This document shows positions 58,925 to 64,000 of a stretch of DNA of 64,000 nucleotides, piece by piece. Numbering within the stretch: position 1 is the first letter of the stretch; each line of letters begins with the position of its first letter. Below the pieces are notes generated by a model. The model had not been told where the DNA came from. It ran no database searches and saw nothing but the letters and a program-made list of their open reading frames with translations. The DNA is from JBBDUG01 sp040904025 (GTDB lineage: Bacteria > Patescibacteriota > Minisyncoccia > Phycocordibacterales > SW-6-46-9). The position numbers were made by a program, and so were the translations under genes. The stretch spans positions 38,656 through 102,655 of the forward strand of contig JBBDUG010000033.1 of the NCBI GenBank assembly GCA_040904025.1. The letters run 5' to 3'.

Positions 58925-59857
58925 CTACAACCGTAGATACTTTTTAGTCGCAAGCCAACTTGAGACTGCACCCAGTGCTGCACCAACGAACATGAGAATG
59001 AGGAACATCTGCGCAAAATTATCAACATAGTAGTCGAATGCATTAGTCGATCCGAAGAAAAGTTCGGTAAAGGGACCGATGGAGAGTGTAACGGGATAGA
59101 AGAGTACGAGGGCAATTAATGCTGAGACGACACCATACATCACACCCTCTACGATAAAGGGGCCACGAATATACCGACGAGAGGCACCAACTAATTGCAT
59201 GACTTCGATCTCTTCACGTGCGGTATATATCGCAAGTCGAATCGTATTAAAGACGATTAGTATGGAGATAATCACAAAGATAATGATCGTGACCAAACTC
59301 AATCGATCGATCGAGTTGATTATCGAGGAAAGCGTATTGATTGCTTCTTCATTCTGGAAGAAGTTAACCTTATCTATCACATCACGCCCTGATCCGGGGA
59401 GTGCCCGATCCGATTCAACAAATGTCGCAATAGTCTCATACTGATCGGTCTCCGCCGCACGAACATTCAACCGAGCTGGAAGTGGATTATCCTCCAACTC
59501 CTCAAGCGCTTGAAGAGAGGTCTCATCTCCCTCTGCAAGACGTAGTTCCTTAAAGTTCTCAAGTGCCTGTTCTTGAGAGATATATTCAACAAATGCCACT
59601 TCAGGGATTCCCTCGACTTTAGCTTTCACTGACTGTATCTCCTCTTCGGATGCATCAAGTGTGAAATATACATTCACATCCACCTTCTCCTCGATTTGCG
59701 CAAGTGAGGAATCAAGCATTGCATCTACGAATATAAGGGACCCCATCACAAAAAGAGTCACGGTCATCACAAGTATGGCAGCGACGGTAACAAACCCGTT
59801 GCGCCAGAAGTTAACGAAGCCTGATCTTAATATTCGTTTTAGTTTAGTGAGGAACAT
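58925..59857 (-). CDS. ftsX: Cell division protein FtsX
   Basis: 310 residues, four helices. A first helix (GFVTVAAILVMTVTLFVMGSL) is followed by a ~130-residue extracytoplasmic domain and three C-terminal helices (SLVTIIIFVIISILIVFNTIRLAIY, then two more) with YTAREEIEVMQLVGASRRYIRGPFIVEG, typical of FtsX. With FtsE it forms the complex that activates wall hydrolases at the septum. It lies 10 bases after ftsE. Confidence 0.95.
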   Translation of the reverse strand: MFLTKLKRILRSGFVNFWRNGFVTVAAILVMTVTLFVMGSLIFVDAMLDSSLAQIEEKVDVNVYFTLDASEEEIQSVKAKVEGIPEVAFVEYISQEQALENFKELRLAEGDETSLQALEELEDNPLPARLNVRAAETDQYETIATFVESDRALPGSGRDVIDKVNFFQNEEAINTLSSIINSIDRLSLVTIIIFVIISILIVFNTIRLAIYTAREEIEVMQLVGASRRYIRGPFIVEGVMYGVVSALIALVLFYPVTLSIGPFTELFFGSTNAFDYYVDNFAQMFLILMFVGAALGAVSSWLATKKYLRL

Positions 59858-59867
59858 AGCAGATTAG

Positions 59868-60566
59868 TTAAAGTATATATTTACCCGTCTTTGCATCGCG
59901 AATAATTTCACCCCCTTCCATAGTAATTACACGATTCTCAAGTGCATCCACCACATCTTTATTGTGAGTAGTTAACAGCACTGTTGTCCCGAGATCATTA
60001 ATCTTCTTCAGAATTTCAATGACTTCATTTGCATTATTGGGATCCAGATTCCCAGTTGGCTCATCAGCAATAACTACATCCGGATTATTCACAATTGCCC
60101 GCGCAATTGCCAAACGCTGCTTTTGTCCGCCCGAGAGCTCCTGCGGAAAACTCCACATCTTGTCAGAGAGGTTAACCAACTCTAGAGCATATGGTACATC
60201 TGACTCTATATCTTCATCCGATCGCCCGGCCGCTTCCATTGCAAATGCGATATTCTCATATGCCGTCTTATGTGGAAGAAGACGAAAATCCTGGAAAACC
60301 ATACCAATACGCCGCCGATGTTCAGTGATCTCATCACGCGAGAGAGAATGAATACGCGTTTTGTCATACAAGACATCACCCTTTGTCGGAGCTATCTCAA
60401 CCAAGATGAGTTTCATAAGCGTTGTCTTTCCAGCGCCACTTGCACCGGCAACAGAGACAAATTCACCAACCCCTATTTCAAGGTTAATATCCTTCAACAC
60501 TTTTATGTCATCAATATATGCCTTATATACGTCTCTGAATTCAATTAATGGATCTGAATCTGTCAT
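59868..60566 (-). CDS. ftsE: Cell division ATP-binding protein FtsE
   Basis: 232 residues. Walker [16 protein letters not shown] near residue 38, [18 protein letters not shown] near 88, signature [16 protein letters not shown] near 143, Walker [14 protein letters not shown] near 163. FtsE-type features are clear and ftsX follows. It drives FtsX conformational changes for peptidoglycan hydrolase control. Candidate substrates of the pathway here are the amidase (46792) and other wall enzymes, by inference only. Confidence 0.96.
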   Translation of the reverse strand: MTDSDPLIEFRDVYKAYIDDIKVLKDINLEIGVGEFVSVAGASGAGKTTLMKLILVEIAPTKGDVLYDKTRIHSLSRDEITEHRRRIGMVFQDFRLLPHKTAYENIAFAMEAAGRSDEDIESDVPYALELVNLSDKMWSFPQELSGGQKQRLAIARAIVNNPDVVIADEPTGNLDPNNANEVIEILKKINDLGTTVLLTTHNKDVVDALENRVITMEGGEIIRDAKTGKYIL

Positions 60567-60582
60567 ATGGATAGAAAAATAA

Positions 60583-61461
60583 TTATGATTCCTTCATTGC
60601 TTCAATAAAAGGTTCGATATCACCTTCAAACACACTCTCTACATCACGCACTTCTGTATTTGTCCTATGATCCTTAACAAGCTTGTATGGATGAAGAACA
60701 TAGCTTCTAATCTGACTCCCCCATTCATTGTCTGTAGTCTTGGAGACCTGCATTCCTTCTTCTTTTGCACGCCGCTCTTCTTCCAGCATATGATAGAGTT
60801 TTCCGCGCAATATCTCAAGAGCCTTTTGTCGGTTCTGTTCCTGTGATCTCTCAGAAGAGACGACTATAGATGTATCTGTCGGCTCATGGACTACACGTAC
60901 AGCCGTTTCTCGCTTGTTGACGTTCTGACCACCCGGCCCAGATGACTTAGAGAATTCAACACGAACTTCGTTCTCGTCAAGGTCTATGTCCTTCACCTGC
61001 TTCAACTTGGGGACTACCTCCACCATAGCAAATGCGGTATGCCGCTTCTTGTTTGAATCGAAAGGAGAAATGCGCACCAGTCGATGTACCCCCGACTCAT
61101 TCTGTAATGTCCCAAATACATTTTTCCCGCTCACTTCAACTGTGACATTCCGATATCCTCCATGGTCATTGTGGTTGGAGTGAAGAAGAGAACATGTCCA
61201 CCCCTTCTTTGCTGCGAACTTCAAATACATCTCGAGGAGCATTCGTGCAAAATCTTCTGCATCAGTTCCTCCAGCACCTCCAAAGATAGTGATGATAGCA
61301 TCACTTTTGTCATACTTCCCAACCCCCTCGAGCTCATCTTTGAGCTCTTGATATCGAGATATCACCTTCTGAGCTGCTTCTTTGTCATCCCAGAAGTGAG
61401 GATCGTTCATTTTCTCCTCTACTTTTTCAAGTTCTTTGTTAATCTCGTCCTTTTCGCGCAT
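60583..61461 (-). CDS. prfB: Peptide chain release factor 2, short N terminus
   Basis: 292 residues versus ~365 in E. coli; domain 1 is shortened to about 50 residues. The tripeptide SPF, specifying TGA recognition, is in VRISPFDSNKKRH near residue 130 and the GGQ motif in SSGPGGQNVNKRETAVRV near 180. No programmed frameshift site is visible, and TATACT exactly six bases before the ATG at 61461 supports this start. The use of TGA stops in the window fits a functional RF2. Confidence 0.94.
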   Translation of the reverse strand: MREKDEINKELEKVEEKMNDPHFWDDKEAAQKVISRYQELKDELEGVGKYDKSDAIITIFGGAGGTDAEDFARMLLEMYLKFAAKKGWTCSLLHSNHNDHGGYRNVTVEVSGKNVFGTLQNESGVHRLVRISPFDSNKKRHTAFAMVEVVPKLKQVKDIDLDENEVRVEFSKSSGPGGQNVNKRETAVRVVHEPTDTSIVVSSERSQEQNRQKALEILRGKLYHMLEEERRAKEEGMQVSKTTDNEWGSQIRSYVLHPYKLVKDHRTNTEVRDVESVFEGDIEPFIEAMKES

Positions 61462-61478
61462 AGGGGTAGTATATCAAA

Positions 61479-61500
61479 ATATCCGCTTGAAAGCGGATAT
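61479..61500 (-). terminator. Intrinsic terminator of the pilin-tailed membrane protein gene
   Basis: ATATCCGC and GCGGATAT (extendable to 10 bp) form a hairpin with TTTTGATAT following on the minus strand, directly after the stop at 61504. The prfB -10 box lies just downstream. Confidence 0.75.
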
Positions 61501-61503
61501 ATG

Positions 61504-63285
61504 CTATATCTCACATGAATATCCAACAGATTCATCTCCAACAATAACACTTCCTTCCAAGGCCTCTCCATTAAAATCGACGCAGTAACTTGCAGCATCA
61601 TTTGATAGGAGATCAGAAGATGCCGCCCACGTTGTCGCTGTATCAACACATTCCACAAAACCAGAACTCTCTTCTGCTTTGGTGATAAAATCTTTAATCC
61701 CATCCTCTTCTCTCACTGTATTGCATACACCTTCATATCCCCCATTGGTATCGTAGTAGAGTTCTGCTTGTGCACGTGCGTTAAGTAAGTTTGATTTAAT
61801 TGCAGCATCACTGCCACTTGCCCGTGCTTTCTGGAAAGAGGTGAGAGCACCCTCGACGTCCATATCCTCCATTTCTCCCCCTAAACCATCCCCGAATAAT
61901 GCTCTCATAGGAGCAAGAAATGTCGTCATGAATTCATCCATTGCTATGGTATCTGAGGGAGATGAGACAGTAACTGGTTCATTGTAGTCAGAAAAAGAGG
62001 CTGTGATCAGATACGTGTCTACTCTATCATCTGTGTTCTTAGTAACGTTCATGATGATCTTTCGAAACAATAGATCATCTGTACCAACCCACCCTTCACC
62101 ACTGATTTCCTCACCACTTATTACAGACGGAGCTTTATCAGTAACTGATTTCGGAACATTCATCGGCACTTCAATGCCGGAGATTTCATTCATAAATTCT
62201 TGAATCATCATGTTCACAGTCTGCACATCAATCGTATAGAAGAAGTGAGCTGTTTCTTCGCCCTCAAGATCAACTCGTTCAAAATCAGTGACGGTGATGA
62301 TATCTTTGAGCGAGTACTTTTCCTTCATTTCTTCAACTGTCTGACGGAGGGTTTCCACGCCTTCATCAACACCAGACAACTCTTCCGACTCGAGCCCTTC
62401 TCCTGCTTCAAGAATGAGCCAGGAGTCTTCAATTGGAGAAAGATCAAAGAGTCCAACCCCCAAGACTGATACATTCTCCATTTTTAGATACGAGGTATTG
62501 CCATCATTGAGGTAGCGGAGAACAACTGGGGTGTTTTCCTCTAATTCCTCTGCAAAAATAGAACCAGTAAGGGGAAATTCTATAGATAAAGTAGATTGTC
62601 CATTATTAAAATCTGATGCACCGCTCCCAGTAGCGTTGATTGGTGATTTTTGTGGTAGAAATGGTTTATTATCTTCGCTCTCCACTCCCTCATTCGTGGT
62701 AAGTTCAAAATCATAAGAGAGCGTTTCCACTTCGGCCATACTCGCAAGAACTCCCTCAAACGTAATAGTTGGGGAAGAGAAGTGAACAAAATAACCATAT
62801 GCACCACCACCGAGCAAAAGAAGACCTGCAACTATTAAGGTCAATACAAGGAATTTCTTTTTAGAAGTAGATTGTTTTTTCTCTCCCCCGCCAGAAAGAT
62901 CGGGGTTAGTGTTCGACTTCCCCTCCACTGAACCGGCCAAACTCACATCTGGTGTAGTATTCACTCCTTCTGATTTCGGCTGTGCTGCCTTCTGAGACTT
63001 TTCTGTTGAAGATTGGGTAATCTGCTGTGTCGATTTTTGTTCTTGATTTTGGGCTACTGCCCCAGATTCCTTCATTGGTTGAACCTGATTTTCCAAACTA
63101 ACCTCAGGTTTCGAAGAAGGAGGGGGTGTTGGAGCTTCTGACTCCCCCTTCCTTACCACACCAAACGCCTCTTCAATATCCTCCGCCTTCCAACCTGCAT
63201 TCATCAATGCAGTCCGTATCTTTTCCTCTGAAACACCACGCTCAGACTCGGTACGAATATATGAAGTGAGTTCTGGGGTAATCAT
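61504..63285 (-). CDS. Membrane protein with N-terminal UBA-like helix bundle and pilin-like C-terminal tail
   Basis: 593 residues. Residues 1-40 (RTESERGVSEEKIRTALMNAGW) resemble a UBA/TS-N-like three-helix unit, followed by a ~95-residue Ser/Gln/Pro-rich linker, one membrane helix (FLVLTLIVAGLLLLGGGAYGY), a ~350-residue beta-rich exported domain, and a C-terminal region like the globular part of pseudopilins (ARASGSDAAIKSNLLNARAQ, AELYYDTNGGYEGVC, YCVDFNG) without the prepilin helix. Function unknown. Confidence 0.72.
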   Translation of the reverse strand: MITPELTSYIRTESERGVSEEKIRTALMNAGWKAEDIEEAFGVVRKGESEAPTPPPSSKPEVSLENQVQPMKESGAVAQNQEQKSTQQITQSSTEKSQKAAQPKSEGVNTTPDVSLAGSVEGKSNTNPDLSGGGEKKQSTSKKKFLVLTLIVAGLLLLGGGAYGYFVHFSSPTITFEGVLASMAEVETLSYDFELTTNEGVESEDNKPFLPQKSPINATGSGASDFNNGQSTLSIEFPLTGSIFAEELEENTPVVLRYLNDGNTSYLKMENVSVLGVGLFDLSPIEDSWLILEAGEGLESEELSGVDEGVETLRQTVEEMKEKYSLKDIITVTDFERVDLEGEETAHFFYTIDVQTVNMMIQEFMNEISGIEVPMNVPKSVTDKAPSVISGEEISGEGWVGTDDLLFRKIIMNVTKNTDDRVDTYLITASFSDYNEPVTVSSPSDTIAMDEFMTTFLAPMRALFGDGLGGEMEDMDVEGALTSFQKARASGSDAAIKSNLLNARAQAELYYDTNGGYEGVCNTVREEDGIKDFITKAEESSGFVECVDTATTWAASSDLLSNDAASYCVDFNGEALEGSVIVGDESVGYSCEI

Positions 63286-63354
63286 TATCTATCTAAAGCT
63301 ATGTATTAATAATGTAATTGTACCAAAAGAAAGAAAAGGGTTATCCACTACAGG

Positions 63355-63427
63355 AGCCACCTCCGAGAATCGAACTCGGGACCTCACCATTACGAGTGGT
63401 GTGCTCTACCAACTGAGCTAAGGTGGC
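63355..63427 (-). tRNA. tRNA-Thr (anticodon CGT)
   Basis: Minus strand. Acceptor GCCACCT/AGGTGGC, anticodon loop CTCGTAA (CGT, reading ACG) on a CACCA/TGGTG stem, and T arm CCGAG-TTCGATT-CTCGG. Discriminator T; the next three bases are CCT, so CCA is not encoded. Confidence 0.95.
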
Positions 63428-63517
63428 AAAAGTATGTTCGTTAAAACAATACCCAAAGATATATTAGCAGAAAGTTATAGGTCCTCTAATATATGCTTTG
63501 CATGATATATTATGTGT

Positions 63518-63838
63518 ATGTTTGATGATAATAAATTTCGGACATATGTACTCTTCTTTCTTCTCGGCTTCCTTCCAAGCTTGCTATTCCTTCCAATTCA
63601 AGGAGTCTTCACTGAACTATTTTTAAGATCATTTGATCCAACATATGTCCGATCACTACCTAAGGTTATAGGGGCAAGTATTGATGGTCTCGCAACACTA
63701 TCAGGATTTGCTGGAGTAGTCCTTTACCGGAATTTCTCAGACTCTCCTTCCCGATGGGTTTTGATCGTAACTGCCACCTTGCTCCTTCTAACAATTGCCA
63801 TACTCATTATCGACCAATTTTATACAATCCCTCTTTAA
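63518..63838 (+). CDS. Small three-helix membrane protein between two tRNA-Thr genes
   Basis: 106 residues with three helices (VLFFLLGFLPSLLFLPIQGVF, a middle helix VIGASIDGLATLSGFAGVVLY, and WVLIVTATLLLLTIAILII). No family recognised. The start at 63518 (MFDDNKFRT) is chosen because TATATT lies exactly six bases before it; another ATG is two codons earlier. Ends three bases before the reverse-strand tRNA-Thr(GGT) gene. Confidence 0.65.
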   Translation: MFDDNKFRTYVLFFLLGFLPSLLFLPIQGVFTELFLRSFDPTYVRSLPKVIGASIDGLATLSGFAGVVLYRNFSDSPSRWVLIVTATLLLLTIAILIIDQFYTIPL

Positions 63839-63841
63839 TAT

Positions 63842-63918
63842 TGGAGCCCGAGGGCGGAGTTGAACCGCCGACCTTGCGCTTACCATGCGCACGCTCTAAC
63901 CGCCTGAGCTACTCGGGC
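63842..63918 (-). tRNA. tRNA-Thr (anticodon GGT)
   Basis: Minus strand. Acceptor GCCCGAG/CTCGGGC, anticodon loop ATGGTAA (GGT, reading ACC and ACU) on a TGCGC/GCGCA stem, T arm GGCGG-TTCAACT-CCGCC. Discriminator T with an encoded CCA. Confidence 0.95.
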
Positions 63919-63947
63919 ACACAGACAAGTGTACTTGTTTTCTTGCT

Positions 63948-64000
63948 CTAGACAACCCCATCAAGTTTCAACATCTCCAACGCCCCATACAACACAGGAG
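63948..64000 (-). CDS. C-terminal end of a gene running off the right edge
   Basis: The last 17 codons read PVLYGALEMLKLDGVV before a TAG at 63948-63950. The Leu-rich pattern with LEMLKLDGVV resembles the final winged-helix strands of proteins such as DprA or ScpA, but too little is visible for a name. Confidence 0.45.
   Translation of the reverse strand, partial: PVLYGALEMLKLDGVV

Noticed and set aside
60583..61520. Programmed frameshift in prfB
   Set aside because: No CTT-TGA-C slippery site lies upstream, and a leaderless promoter fits the in-frame ATG.
1..64000. CRISPR array, transposon, prophage or integrase
   Set aside because: No regularly spaced repeats, transposase or integrase motifs were seen on either strand.

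Overview
The window is a gene-dense bacterial chromosome segment using the standard stop codons (TGA ends several genes). The gene set points to a Candidate Phyla Radiation (Patescibacteria) genome, probably of the Paceibacteria/Parcubacteria type; this is an inference from content, not from a marker-gene tree. Supporting signs are the two-subunit transketolase, DUF5667 and GerMN/Gmad2 envelope proteins, a large signal-peptide protein with a peptidoglycan-binding-like domain, DUF5679, type IV pilin-like proteins, a lean glycolytic and pentose-phosphate core, and no amino-acid or cofactor pathways. Most genes lie on the minus strand.

Layout. 1-16.1 kb is central carbon and redox metabolism: ribosomal L25 (partial), class II aldolase, a PfkB kinase, a TreT-like glycosyltransferase, then an apparent operon gapdh - FAD oxidase - rpiB - rpe - transketolase N - small protein - transketolase C - NUDIX, followed by DedA, a pseudouridine synthase, an HD hydrolase, a bacilliredoxin-like protein, malic enzyme and NDH-2. 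16.1-20.5 kb holds an endonuclease III without its iron-sulfur cysteines and two ECF-type sigma gene clusters, one linked to VKOR and a DUF5667 protein, the other to a GerMN protein. 20.7-29.9 kb holds an antiporter, YihY, AKR, CAP, a pilin, xseB/rarA/xseA and an orphan CobS-like protein. 30-41.8 kb is rich in envelope and oxidative-damage genes: S-layer-like protein, DsbA, a lone LigD phosphoesterase domain, cupredoxin, CYTH, MsrB, MsrA, a SurA-N-like protein, ABC exporter, VanY, GDSL hydrolase, cyclophilin, DUF5679. 42-46.3 kb is a six-gene metal (probably copper) island with a CsoR/RcnR-family repressor and a clear operator. 46.4-64 kb has rhodanese, amidase, deiodinase-like, YbjT-like, TspO, TypA, GIY-YIG, ArsC-like, VIT, PyrG, Fic, FtsX/FtsE, RF2, a pilin-tailed membrane protein and three tRNA genes.

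The clearest pattern not explained by gene calls is promoter architecture: at least 16 genes have a TANNNT box followed by exactly six bases and then the start codon, so their mRNAs should be leaderless. This rule also fixes several start codons. Two structured, terminator-ended transcripts without a convincing protein (about 11732-11861 on minus and 40325-40515 on plus) are candidate new RNAs. Three further items deserve attention: the metal island, a 59-residue basic protein with its own terminator, and a frameshifted partial copy of an uncharacterised gene. No transposase, integrase, CRISPR array or prophage gene was seen.
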